A model generated the notes under the pieces. It saw only the letters and a program-made list of their open reading frames with translations, was not told the DNA's origin and made no database searches. A program made the position numbers and the translations under genes. This document shows positions 22,734 through 34,313 of a DNA stretch of 64,000 nucleotides, one piece after another. Position 1 is the first letter of the stretch. The number at the start of each line of letters is the position of its first letter. Source of the stretch: Xestospongia bergquistia (Eukaryota; Porifera; Demospongiae; Haplosclerida; Petrosiidae); NCBI GenBank assembly GCA_963965975.1, contig OZ014411.1:24287249-24351248 (forward strand), given 5' to 3'.

Positions 22734-23890
22734 TAACTACACAGCAAAAAACACAAGGTTAAAACTACCCGCAATGGTTGTATCAACTACAATACAAATT
22801 GGTTATATTAACCTACATGTAATTGAAGTGACACTCCTGGGTAACTTTAACTAAAATGGGTTAATGTAACTAAGTTGGTTGAAGCTACCATGTTGACTGA
22901 CTGTTACTATAACTAACACCAGAATAACAATGTAATCTAGTTATTAAACAAATTGGTAAAAGGGAGAAAAAGCAATATTAGTTTACATAACATAGCGTTT
23001 TAGATAAATATAAGTCAAACCATCTGTTAGTTTATATAAATATGACCATGATAAATATTGTAATTAAATAAATCAGATATTAATGACTGGTGTGAAGAAA
23101 CAGAAATGACATAGGTATAATAGTGCACTTAAAATAGAATTTTGTCATTTCAACCCTTAATTGTCCTCGTTACCAGAATCTCATCAAGTTGATGTAGCCC
23201 AATATTGAGTTACCATAAAGTCAAAAACTGGTGTAACTTAATATGTGAAAAGCCAACTAGAAGCCAAAAGTAGTCTTTGTAGTTTATATCCAATAACTGA
23301 AATTATGAGGGAGAGGTGGATACTGTTTCAAGCTAACTAACTAGGTTAATTAAGTTGAAATGGTATCTGCTTATAGCTTCAATTGAAGCCATGATTCGAC
23401 TACTATAGCAAAGTGGGTGTAAAAGCAATGTGGTTGTAAATGCAACTAGTTTGCTTCATGATTATTGAGTTACACTAGTATTGGTCTTGTAGCAACTTTG
23501 AATTGGGCTTACATCATATTGATGTAACTATAGTTAAAATGACAACAAGCTTTTTTCAGTGTGGCTATCAAAATAAAGTACATTACATGATGAAACCAAA
23601 CAAAGAAGCATGTCACCACCAATGATTTATATTAACAATATTAGTTATAACAACCTATTTTGTTAGTTATGATAATCACAACATATGTTAGAATCAAACC
23701 TACTAAGTGTTACAGTAACCACAGTGCACAGTGTTAAAGTAACAGCAATTGTTACATCAACTACTTATGTCAGATGTTACTTTAACTATAGGTGTGAGTT
23801 ATAATCACCAATACATTTGACAGTTGCTTTAACTATAATTTTTATTGGGTTATTTTAACCAAAGACATGGGTTACCTGAGTTGCATGTGT
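22734..23890. repeat. GTTAC-rich degenerate repeat, probable non-autonomous element
   Basis: Short runs such as GTTACTTTAAC, GTAACT and GTTATAA recur throughout in both orientations. Imperfect ends CTACACAGCAAAAAACACAAG (22737 on) and, inverted, AGCCACACTGAAAAAAGCTTG (about 23545-23566) resemble MITE termini. Similar GTTAC-rich DNA continues to about 23890, where family P homology resumes soon after. Confidence 0.5.
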
Positions 23891-23929
23891 TTTGACCCAA
23901 AAGTTTGGGTACTTTCTACCCATCACTTT

Positions 23930-25333
23930 TTACTGTGTGCCCCTTTGATTATTGCAATGATGGAACAATTCAATTTAAAGTCAACTCTCCTGATCCACAA
24001 TGTCTTCACAAAAGGTCTGGCATACTCTGTGGACAATGCAAGAAAGGATTCAGTCTCTTGTTAGGTTCCAAGCAATGTGAAGAATGCACTAATGACCACA
24101 TAACTCAAATCATTCCTTTTGCTGTGGCAGGTATAGTATTGGTAGCTTTTATCATTGTTTTAAATCTAACTGTATCTGTGGGTACAGTTAATGGACTTAT
24201 ATTCTGTGCTAATGTTGTCAAAATATATGAAGCTTATTTCTTTCCTGGTGGTCCCATTCCAATTCTTAGTCAGTTCATTTCCTGGATCAATCTTGATTTG
24301 GGTATTAAAACTTGTTTCTTTGATGGTATGGATTCTTGTAGTAAGACATGGCTTCAGTTTATCTTTCCAACCTACATTTGGTTTATTCTAATACTTATTA
24401 TAATATTATCACGATATTCCAGCAAAGTGGTTCGACTTGTGGGAAGACAAATAATTCCAGTACTAGCCACTATGATCCTTCTCTCTTATACCAAATTGAT
24501 ACGCACTGTTTTTCATGTTATCCATCGTGCCCGTATCAATTGTAACGATGACATATTTCTAAGGTGGTACATTGATGCAAACGTCCAATATGTGGGAGGT
24601 TGTCATCTACCATTGTTCTTATTCTCACTGGCTGTCCTCATTTTCCTAATTGTTCCATACACCTTCTTCCTTTTAACTATACCATTATTTGAAGGACCTT
24701 TATCAAAATACATGTTCTGCTTCCAAAAGTTGTCAACATATGTGAAGCCTTGCATATGGAGGTCCATATAAGGACAAGTGTCGTTTTTGGACTGGATTAT
24801 TACTACTTGTTCGTGTTATCTTAGCACTGGTTGTGTCTCTAGATACTGAATTCGAAGCTACAACAAGCTTGACTGTTTTAACATCTCTTCTAATTGTTAT
24901 TAATTTCATGTATTTCTTGTTAAAAGGAGTGTATCAACAGTTTCCTTTGGTTCTTCTTGAGGTGATTTTCAATCTCAACCTAATATTGATGGCTCACATG
25001 AACTTACAAAACTTTGAAAAATCCAAACAACAAGTATCAAATACTTTTTTATTATCAGTATCATTTGTATTATTCTGTGGTATTATACTTTATCATGTTT
25101 GGGATCGTCTGTTAAAGTCTCGTTTGCAACAACTAACTCAAAAAGTCAAGAAGATATTCAAGAAGCCTCCACCACCTTCTACTTCTAATGATATTGAACT
25201 TTCTTCAACTATCTCGGCTAAAATGCATCCAGAATCAGCTGATATTGAACGTAAACCAACTTTGACATCAATTTCAATGGATATATCAGAGTTAATGGAT
25301 ATAAAACGAGAATCCATTTTGTTTGTTGACTAG
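23930..25333 (+). pseudogene. 3' half of a family P gene, frameshifted
   Basis: The sequence starts at the Cys-rich module (CPFDYCNDGTIQF...CLHKRSGILCGQCKKG) and continues through the membrane segments, in frame to about 24745. Compared with the intact copies, 8 bp are missing in the codons for MKPFFDAYGG, shifting the frame; the correct frame resumes and runs to the stop at 25333 (..ESILFVD). No signal peptide or beta-helix precedes it, so it is a pseudogene unless spliced to an unseen upstream exon. Its 3' flank matches those of the intact P genes. Confidence 0.85.
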
Positions 25334-26180
25334 TGTTGCCAATTCTGACAACATTTGCTGATTATGTGTGTAGTTCATATTGTCATGTACTTTATGTAAT
25401 GTAGTTAGAATATAATAAGAAAATTAAACTGCATGACTTAACACATATTTATTTAAGTGCTACAATGCCTTTTTGTGTTATCACTGGCAAATGAAAGGTT
25501 ACCTTTTCTATTATAACAAACAGTTAATGTTTATGTAAATCAAGTAATCTTTTGACAATTATAAATAGTGTAAAGGTCACCTCTTGCCCTGCTAAAATGT
25601 GACTGCTTCATACAATGGACACGTGACTAAACAAGCTTTTAATGTGATCACCTACAATAACATGGTACAAAACATGCATAATCAGCAGAAAATAAATGTA
25701 AGTTTTTTATTTTGTGTAGAAACGAAAATACATTATTGACATAAGTCTGTGTTATTAACAGTATTATTGACTCAGTAAAAGTATATTATAGTCTGGTTAT
25801 TATAGATGATAATGAGAAGTCATAAACTCAAATGGCATCAACATGACATCGCTACAATAAACATTGATGTTAAGTGGTCAGATGTAGCAGTATTGACTAA
25901 AGTAAATATTTACAGTGCTCAGTCCTATAAGAAGTCTAAAATAACAGCTGTTCAGTTAAATAGAATGTGAGGATTTTATTCAAGGAATGTACTCATAACA
26001 TAGTACATAAAATATAGATTTTAAATATAAAATTGTTAATGCGTACTTCTGTGTGGCTACTACATAGGAATGTCCATACTGCCATTAATAATTTCGGTTT
26101 GTTTGAGATGCCATCCCTATATTAATAATTTCATTTATAAAAATTTACTTGTTTGTGTTATTTTTATTGACAGACCTCAC
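25334..26180 (+). repeat. 3' flank homologous to the downstream flanks of the intact P genes
   Basis: It aligns, in reverse complement, with about 40000-40940 and 47920-48834: CAGTATTATTGACTCAGTAA, TAATGAGAAGTCATAAA, ACTAAAGTAAATATTTACAG and later CTACTACATAGGAATGTCC. The ~130-bp repeat lies at 25505-25625. The duplicated unit therefore extends about 0.85 kb beyond the stop codon. Confidence 0.75.
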
Positions 26181-26459
26181 TGAGATGGAAAATAGACATA
26201 CTATTAAGCTGAAATCTTCTGGAAAAGATATTAGGCATAGTATTAACTCAAACTCATAGTCTCACTATATCATTTACCTTACAGCATCTGATAGGGAAAA
26301 TAATGTAGCATTTCCTTGAAAGGAATCAAGCAACACATCATCAAAATCATTTCAGTACAATCATGACATCACATGTCAGACCATTTCACATTTTTTTCTA
26401 AAAGTCTAGATTTTTCATTTTAATTGTTTAGTTGGGAAATTATTAATTACAATGCTGTA

Positions 26460-27370
26460 TTGTTTTGTTTAATAGCAAGTGTTAATAGTGGTGCATGGCA
26501 ATATTTCATTGCTATATGATGGTTTTATGATCGTGAAGTCTGTGACTATGACAAAGTTACATTAGATCTTGTTTCATCTAACTGGGGATGTACTATTAAT
26601 GATGTCTAGTCATCAGTGTATGCCTTGAAGGAGTGCTATACTGAAATCATTTAAAAAGTTTGTATTATATATGTTTTTTTAAAAAAGTCCCATTGTGTTA
26701 GTGGTACCAGTCCTAATAACTGTACTGTTCTATGGAGTTTGATGACAATATATATTTTGTAAAATAGTATCCAGGTGAATCTAGTACAACTACATGTTAT
26801 TGATGATGAGAAATAATATCTTCTACTATATAATTAGGCCATCCAAACAAATATAACTGTACTTACCTAGCTCTGATAAACAACTGGAAACAAAAATGGG
26901 ACAAATCCACTAAATGGACAAACAAAAGAAATATTTATTTTTGGATTTGTACAGGTACATACATACAAATAGGTCTTAATATAGTTTAATTTTTATTATA
27001 TATTTTCAATAGCTAGATATCTGCTATTAGAACAAACAACAACCCTGAGGATGTATTTCCATCAATTAATTATGTGGGTCAGACAGCTACTTATGGATAT
27101 TTACTAATCCAGATCTCCAAAATGCCATTAAAGCTGTGTCAATGGATCTTGGTGACCTTAGGTCTCCTTATGGTAACATACATCCCAGAGACAAAGATGT
27201 CAGAGTAAGATTGGACTTGAGCTATAGCATACAGTGATGGTCTGATTTACTGGAGCTCTTGTTAAAGGAGTATTTTTTCCATCATCTCTTCCTGGTAAAA
27301 ACTACGTTCAAATTACATTTCATAACATCCCAATGAGTGGTAAACTTGTACTTCACTAACATTATGAATT
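26460..27370 (+). pseudogene. Sialate O-acetylesterase-like pseudogene
   Basis: Fragments recall the SIAE family. Near 26530-26640 there is LDLVSSNWGCTI, then a degraded WSS..ALKEC. Near 27060-27210 VGQTATYGY is followed, after a frameshift, by TNPDLQNAIKAVSMDLGDLR and SPYGNIHPRDKDV. Near 27260-27340, TGALVKGVFFPSSLPGKNYV follows another frameshift. Several stops and frameshifts exclude a functional enzyme. The family removes 9-O-acetyl groups from sialic acids or acts on related esters. Confidence 0.7.
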
Positions 27371-28009
27371 TGAAATTAAGCTGGTTGTATAACTAATTCT
27401 AAAATATTATTTTTTTCGGAACTACAAGGCAAAAAGAAGGAGTCACAGATGTGTTAACACGTTTCCAGAATGTCCTAAGAGATCTAGAATGGTTAGTATT
27501 CATTAATTTTGGATGAATGATCCTTGCTCTTTTATAAAATGTGCTGTTTACAATGAAGATTTACCATCTCCATCATTTAACTTTGTTAAAAAGCTTAAGA
27601 GTACTTTCTTATGTTATTATGATGATAGTAATTGTCATTGTAAGTGCAATACAGTTAAATTGGAATTTTCAAAAAATTAAAGTAAAATGTCAATAAATAT
27701 CTTCTATATTAGAGAGAGTTCGTATGTAAAGTTGAAAAAATGGTCAATTTGTTATAAGGCATTTTCTGGATCATTTATTATTCCATAGCAAGATAAAAAA
27801 GCTATTGCAATCTGTTTATATATATATGATATTTTTATTTGCAGACATCCTGAATGTTTGATGTACTCTAGGAAGTTTATCTTTATGGATCAAGGTAACA
27901 AAGTCATTCTATTGATTACATTTGCATACACTTCTAGTTATGACACATACTAAGAAATTGAACATCAGCTAGTGTATGACAATCATCATAATATTCTTTA
28001 GCTGCGTGC
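27371..28009. other. Intergenic, nothing recognised
   Basis: AT-rich unique DNA with no supported coding sequence; possibly further decayed parts of the esterase pseudogene. Confidence 0.4.
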
Positions 28010-28395
28010 TAGTAGGTTTAAATATATGTATGCTGTTCAAAAATTTAAACAAGCGTTAAAATTGATGATTGAATATAAAAAAATTTTGACACTAAAAGAA
28101 GCATTAATTATATTCATTTGTAAAGCAAACTGAGAAAGGCGGAAACGTTGATGATTAAGTCATTAATCAATTGTATTCGCCCACTTTGAAAGATCAGGTG
28201 TTTTGTTTGTTAGCCTTGAAGTTTATGAATATATATCTACGTACTGAGAACATCTTTAATATATGCTTTTATACAGAGTAATACTGTAGTGAAGATACAA
28301 TCAACTGATCAAATTCAAGGAGAGAAAAGAAATTAAGAGCGGCTGTATGAAGTGTTTTAAAGGGTGAGCCTTGTTTTTATATAGTTTATTACAGT
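28010..28395 (+). repeat. Dispersed ~350-bp repeat, copy 2
   Basis: Homologous to 14640-14990 in the same orientation, with small insertions. Function unknown. Confidence 0.8.
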
Positions 28396-28789
28396 TAAAA
28401 TATAACAATTGAGTGTATACTACATAGCCATTATAGTTTCTGTGGATTATTAAGCATTTCTAAGTGATTTAAATATAAAGGTGTCATATCCGATCCTCTC
28501 TAATACATGTTTTCATTTAATAAGATGTTGTGCATTGAAGGTAATTGAAACCAAGGTTGTATAACAAAGTAAGGTGTTCATATCATGACTATTTTCTGAA
28601 ATGTGGTCCCATAGGATGCTGCAGGTAAATCAACTATTAAGAAGGCTCCCCAAAAATAATATTATAATTTTTTTAGAAAGTGGCATTAATATGTATGCTG
28701 TCGTACTTTGCCATAATTGGCTTATTCCTTGTAAATGTACCAGTAAGTGTAAATTAAGTGCTGGTATGAAAATACAAACTTAGCTATAA

Positions 28790-29133
28790 CTGTATTTCCT
28801 CAAATAGTGGTACCTGAGCCTCTATTTCTTTTGCAAAATTTTTGACCAGGCCTCTAAATAACGAATACCTCAAATATTGATCTAACAACACTTGCACTAA
28901 ACGCTCTTACAATAAATTGCTGAGATATTCCCTTTTAGAACTTTAGTTTGAAAGAGGTAAAGAAAGATGTGTGGTTGGACATATTACAGCATGAAGAATG
29001 GGGGCAGTATGTGAAGAGATTAGTTAGATGTTGGAAGGGTGTGGTTAGTGGGCCTCTATTTGACTCAGATTATCTAGGCCTCAATTTGAAACTGAGACTT
29101 ATTAGTAGGAAGTGTCTATTTAAGGAAATACAG
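28790..29133. mobile_element. 344-bp MITE with terminal inverted repeats
   Basis: The left end CTGTATTTCCTCAAATAG and the inverted right end CTGTATTTCCTTAAATAG match at 17 of 18 positions. The interior has GCCTCTATTT motifs in both orientations and no real gene; the ORF at 28948-29190 lies inside the element. A clear target-site duplication was not found. Confidence 0.75.
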
Positions 29134-29190
29134 TACATATTATATCAATATAATTTGTTAAAATATAATAGCACATTTGTGCTGTATTAA

Positions 29191-29335
29191 TAGTCTATAA
29201 TTGTACTATAGTCCACAATTGTACTATAGTATACAATTGTACTATAGTCCACAATTGTACTATAGTCTACAATTGTACTATAGTTCACAATTGTACTATA
29301 GTCTATAATTGTACTATAGTCTACAATTGTAATTT
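29191..29335. repeat. 18-bp tandem repeat, about 8 copies
   Basis: The unit is close to CYACAATTGTACTATAGT. It contains two 8-bp palindromes, ACAATTGT and ACTATAGT, so each copy can pair with itself or its neighbours on either strand. Confidence 0.92.
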
Positions 29336-29916
29336 CTGTAAATTTTAGATAATGTGACACTATTCATTAGAAGCACCCCTACATTTCAATTCTGCATCAC
29401 TTTATAAACTAATATATTATTATTGCATCAACCAATTTATAGCTTACATGGATAGGTTACTATATGGATTGTAGAAGCCATGTGAATTACTCACTGCATA
29501 ATTTGTTACTTTGCAATAGAATACCATACCAACAAATGGTATGGCGAATAGTATACATGAACTCAATGTCCAATAGTAACCCACCCATAAAGGTTACAAA
29601 TGAGTTGTTAAAAGAAAATATTAATTTTTATAGCGCAGCTGACATAGCTACTACATTCATGAAGACTTTAAAAACTCTTTAAACTTTTCAACTTCCATTA
29701 GTTCTTTCACAAAATTCATTATGTATCTTTTTTTTGGAAAAAAAACATTAGCCACTCATAACATTAATGATATAATGCAAGACAACATGTTCTTATGTAT
29801 GCATATAGTTGATTTTGCCAAATTATTGTTTTTATTGATTAGTGTCTCTCTATATATCCTTTTTATGCATAGAAACTGGATGTCTACAGAACAAGCTTTC
29901 TTGACAGCGAATTAAT
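29336..29916. other. Upstream region of the Ser/Thr-rich membrane protein gene
   Basis: AT-rich. The ORFs at 29464-29682 and 29721-29915 show no recognisable domain and no splice support. Confidence 0.4.
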
Positions 29917-31423
29917 ATGCAAGATTTGTGTTCTAAACATACAACAGTGTTAATAGTTATTTTAATGACATTAGTAGTATCCTATTATTGTGAATATAGT
30001 GGACAACAAGATGATTTAAATATGACTGTTGTTGGTAAGTGTTCAATTACCAGAGTGAATGAGGAAAAGTTGTAATAAATTAGAGAGTTTCATATCAGTT
30101 GTGATACTTAATATTTATAACAATTTCTTTAAACTCAGACCTTTATGCAAACTAAAGTATGCCCATACCAATACTACTATTGCATGTGTACAAGTTCATA
30201 TATAATCTTTGTTTGGTTAGGAATGCATCTGTATGAAATTGTGAAGCTAAGATGTATTTTATCTTATTAGGTAATTATGTTTTAATTATGTTTTTCTCCC
30301 AAATATACTAAGTGATTGTTAAATATGGAGTATTTTAGAATGAATTTATGTATTCTATAGGCCTGTCATCATCTTCATTAGCTAAATCATCAGGCACCTT
30401 CTTAACTAGTGCAACATTTTCAACAGAAATATCATCTCAGTCATTGTTTGTTACTATTGCTTCCTCCATTACTCTTGTTACCAGTACTTCTTTCTCAAAT
30501 ATGCCCAACATGTTAACAGAGCCATCAGGTATTTAATCTTATAGCTATACACACACACACACACACACATACATACAATACATGTAAATATGTATATGTA
30601 TATACGCTAAGGTTCAATTGGTCACCCTACATGACCAAATTTATTTACCTTGATAAGTTTTATAAATTTAATATAGTATTGTAGTCACTTACAAAGCTCT
30701 CAGCATAGTAAACACATACATACCAAGTTATCTTTGGCACAGAATACTCAATGCCAGACTAGCATGTAGTAGATAATAGTGAATGAGATATAACAAGTTT
30801 ATGATTGACCTAAGTGTTATGTACTGAACATTGATGTCCTGAAAAAATATTATATATCTCCTTATATATTCCTTTCAGAGTTATCCAAAATGCTCAAGAC
30901 ATTTATTTTATTTCTTCTATAAAATTGTTAAATGGTCAATTATAATATGCAAATGATGTATATTTTAAAGCTCTTAGAGCACTTTGTTTCTCAACAGCAT
31001 TGTATTCTATGCCAACAACTATTCAGTGTATACAGTCATGATAAAATTCAGCCAAAGTATTTAGAACCTGCACTTGCACCATCAAACTAATTTGTTATTT
31101 TATTTTACAATATGTTTTTGTACTTTTATTTAGTGAGCCCCTCAAGTGATAGTACTAGTAGCAGAGCATCGGATGCCATAGTAATTGTTATTGTTTTATT
31201 ATTAAGTTTTGTTATCATTATTGCTGTTGTTTGTATTTGTGCTTGTTGTCTTTTTCTGACTACTAATAAAAGGAACCTCAAAAGGAATGGTGAACAAACT
31301 GTTCAGCTGACAAGATTAACCACCAACAAATTTGTAGGTAGCAGTACAGAAACAATCTACCCACCCAGAAGTCCAACCTTGAGTTTATCTTCAGAGGGAA
31401 ATTCACCACTTAAAACAGTGTAA
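29917..31423 (+). CDS. Ser/Thr-rich single-pass type I membrane protein (unrecognised)
   Basis: Three exons with phase 1 introns: 29917-30034, 30361-30528 and 31134-31423, giving 191 residues. Residues about 8-24 (HTTVLIVILMTLVVSYY) form a signal peptide. The ectodomain (about 40-105) is Ser/Thr-rich and mucin-like (GLSSSSLAKSSGTFLTSATF), likely O-glycosylated. The transmembrane helix AIVIVIVLLLSFVIIIAVV is followed by CICACCLFL, where Cys residues could be palmitoylated, and a ~60-residue tail (PPRSPTLSLSSEGNS) with possible phosphosites. I do not recognise a family. The 168-bp middle exon is symmetrical (1-1). Extra exons in the 605-bp second intron cannot be excluded. Confidence 0.65.
30550..30570. 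repeat. (AC)n microsatellite
   Basis: A short AC repeat in the second intron of the Ser/Thr-rich protein gene. Confidence 0.9.
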
Positions 31424-32880
31424 AAATTGTCAGCAGGGTCTATCATTACTTCATACCATTTTGTTAATAATTTTTATATTCTACCTTTTTTCATTGTATT
31501 CCCTGTTTCTTGTCAATACTATTCATCACTTAGCCTCTCCACTTCATCTGCTTAAGATTAAGGAAATGGAGACTACTGTCTATTACAATTTGCTTGTATT
31601 CACTTCAACAACATATTATACTGACATTATTTTAATTATGCTGTTGTTGCTATCTTTTTGTATTGTCATGTTATTTTATTAAATTTCTACAATATATATT
31701 TATCCTATTCTATAGTAAGAATGTCATATTGTGTGGTGACTGAGTTGGTTTAAGTTCCACAAAAAGAGATAATTAGTGTGACAACTAATTTTACTTTGTT
31801 ACAGTACAGAACACTATTATGACAACGTTTGAGTGCATATGATTTTAGGATAGACTCATGTATCTATACTACTCATGACAGCCAAGTTGTTCAAAAACTC
31901 TGAAGCTTAAAGTTTAGACGAATAAAAGCTCGTGTGATTTGCAATAATTAAAATGTTTAAATAGTTTACTGTTTTATTTTAAACTGATGAATCAAGATGT
32001 ATCATAGTACCAAAAATGCAATGGCAACAGTATAGGTTTACAGCATAAGTGTATTATTGTGATGCATATTTGGAGTTCTAACTTTCAAGTTACAATCTAT
32101 GTATCAGCAATGTGATCAAACACTGATTACTCATTCTGCCCAGTCCCTCCAGTATTATGATTGTAAACCTAAGGGACTAGTATCAGGTACTAAGAAAATA
32201 TGAGGCACCAGATGACATACAGTCATTGAAGATGTAATTTATGAGTATATCCATTTTCCATGCTTGATGCATCTATTTTCTGTTAAGAAAATACTACCTC
32301 TTCATATCATATTGATATAACTTCATGATCCACAGCATCATGAGTATTTTGCCAAAAGCTACTGATGTAACTACTACACCAGCTATTATGAGGTTGTTTA
32401 ACATTTACATTAAGACAAGTCACATTACTCAAACTATCTATTGTTAAATAAAATTCTTTAGAGGCATATATTTAACATTATTAAGACCAGGTTTAGATAG
32501 AGTTGAAATCATACACCTTATAAATAGGGTTTCTACCATGTAAATTAATATGTATATATATATAGTCTTAGGACTCATCGCTTTAACTCATTCATGAAGC
32601 AACTCACAGTAGCCTATACTCAGTAAAAAATGTCAATAGATTTTCACCATCAACTCTTCATAGCTACACAATTATTACATAATATATATATATATATTAT
32701 ATATATATATATCAATTTTTACAGCACTTTATATATAGGTCAACAAGCTTAGATAATATAATATAGTAAGGTAGAAAAATCAAATTCATATATATATATA
32801 TGTATGTAGTAAGCTGACATACAGAGCTGAAGGAAAGAAGTTTATAGTTAATTTATGACACGACCGATAATGAATGTTTT
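31424..32880. other. Intergenic between Ser/Thr-rich protein and family T copy 2
   Basis: 3' flank, then AT-rich DNA with an (AT)n stretch at about 32682-32712. No supported gene. Confidence 0.5.
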
Positions 32881-33016
32881 TGTACCACACCCATTAATGT
32901 TTTACGTTGTCGGATGACGTCAAAGTAATCAGTTACCTACTGCGTAACAAATCTGGTCAATTTCAAAAACCAACATCGCTATAAGTTCTTTGAAGTCTTA
33001 TACTTCCTCGCAACCA
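32880..33016 (+). promoter_or_regulatory. CRE-bearing promoter of family T copy 2
   Basis: The full 8-bp palindrome TGACGTCA lies at 32915-32922, 95 bp before the ATG, in a context (TTTTACG..GTCGGATGACGTCA) related to the promoter blocks at 15955 and 19100. It is a consensus site for CREB/ATF bZIP factors; use in vivo is inferred. Confidence 0.6.
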
Positions 33017-34313
33017 ATGGAAGATACAACTACAAAATCAATAAGTGTACATAATGTATAGCATAATATAGTAGTTTAGTATAATAAGTACAATATGGTA
33101 GAGTACTTATAGTACATAATCATAATATTTAATATGATATCTGTACTGATCATTATATATTTAATCATCATATGCTCTTTTATTGTTTCAGTATAAGGTC
33201 TTGTTACCTAAGCTGGCCAAGCACTACAAAATTGTTGTCTTTTTTATAACAGCCCTAAACACAATGCTTAGTCATTTTATATCCTTACTTCCTATTTCAA
33301 CACACAATGCAGCTATTGGATCAGTTACAGTGTTAGTATGGTGTTTAAGTATGTACATGTTAGTGTCACTTATTGTAACAGTTGTGGAACTTTACTTTAC
33401 TAGAAAAAAAATCAAACAAGTCAATAAAACGATAATAGCATTAACAGGTGTAAAAGCTGTGTCTTCATTCTCTGGAGGTCTGTTTTACTATTTTGCAGAC
33501 AATGTTCCTATATTTGTATACAAGTACAGTGAAACATTTGGATGTGACAGAAGCTGTGAAAATAAATTTGCTACAGTAGGCATTGTCTTTGGTATTACTG
33601 CTTTGCTCTTTTATACAGCCATTCCTCTACTAACAAAAAGATGGATGAAAATTCATATGATTAAAAGTAACATTTCAAAGAACAAGATTAAAAAGAAAGT
33701 AGAAAATTTTGAAGCAGTTTGCAAAATGACTACTGAAACTTTAGTTCAAATAGTTACTCTTGATACCTGGCTAACTCCAATTGCTAATCTCTCACTGCAA
33801 AGTCCAGAATTTTGTCCTCAAAGAGAAATACTAGCAGCCTGGGTGGCATATGTAGTATATTTACTTCTTTGGACTGTAATTTTTGTTTCTGATGCTTTTA
33901 AAGCCATTTTGTTGATAAATAATAGGAAGAATGTTCCTCTAGTTATAATTTTTATGCTTCTCTTATGGCTTTCATCAGCTCTCTTCCCACTTGTTAACAA
34001 TCAACAACCATTAGGGTGTGCCACTCATTGTGATTTTTCAGTGAAGAACACAACCATCAATGACATCAATTGCAAAGAAGCAAGCAATCATAGTATACAA
34101 TTTAGTTTTCTTGTTTTGATAGAAAGCATTACAGTATTAATGCTAACAGTTTTAATTATCAACTTTTTTCTTAAACACAAGGCTACTAATAAAGCACAGC
34201 AACAAACAACCAGTAATGTAGAAAATGAGATGAATACCAATGCCATTAAATACAAAACCTCGGACAAAGATCAACCCCAAAAAAATGATGATGTGGATGC
34301 ATCAATAATGTAG
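33017..34313 (+). CDS. Family T multi-pass membrane protein, copy 2
   Basis: Two exons by comparison with copy 1: 33017-33040 (MEDTTTKS) and 33192-34313, 381 residues in phase 0. The membrane segments, the Cys loop (GCDRSCENKF), the block LDTWLTPIANLSLQ and the second loop (CATHCDFSVKNTT) are conserved. The intracellular loop after segment 4 and the C-terminal tail differ most (DQPQKNDDVDASIM). The first-exon donor reads ATAAGT where copy 1 has GTAAGC, so the canonical GT is lost; read-through would hit a stop seven codons later. The long exon 2 is intact, suggesting recent selection or an alternative start. Confidence 0.7.

Noticed and set aside
28948-29190. 80-codon ORF
   Set aside because: It lies mostly inside a MITE with matching terminal inverted repeats and runs past the element's end.
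29191-29335. Possible CRISPR array
   Set aside because: Units are contiguous 18-mers without spacers, in a eukaryotic genome; it is a simple tandem repeat.
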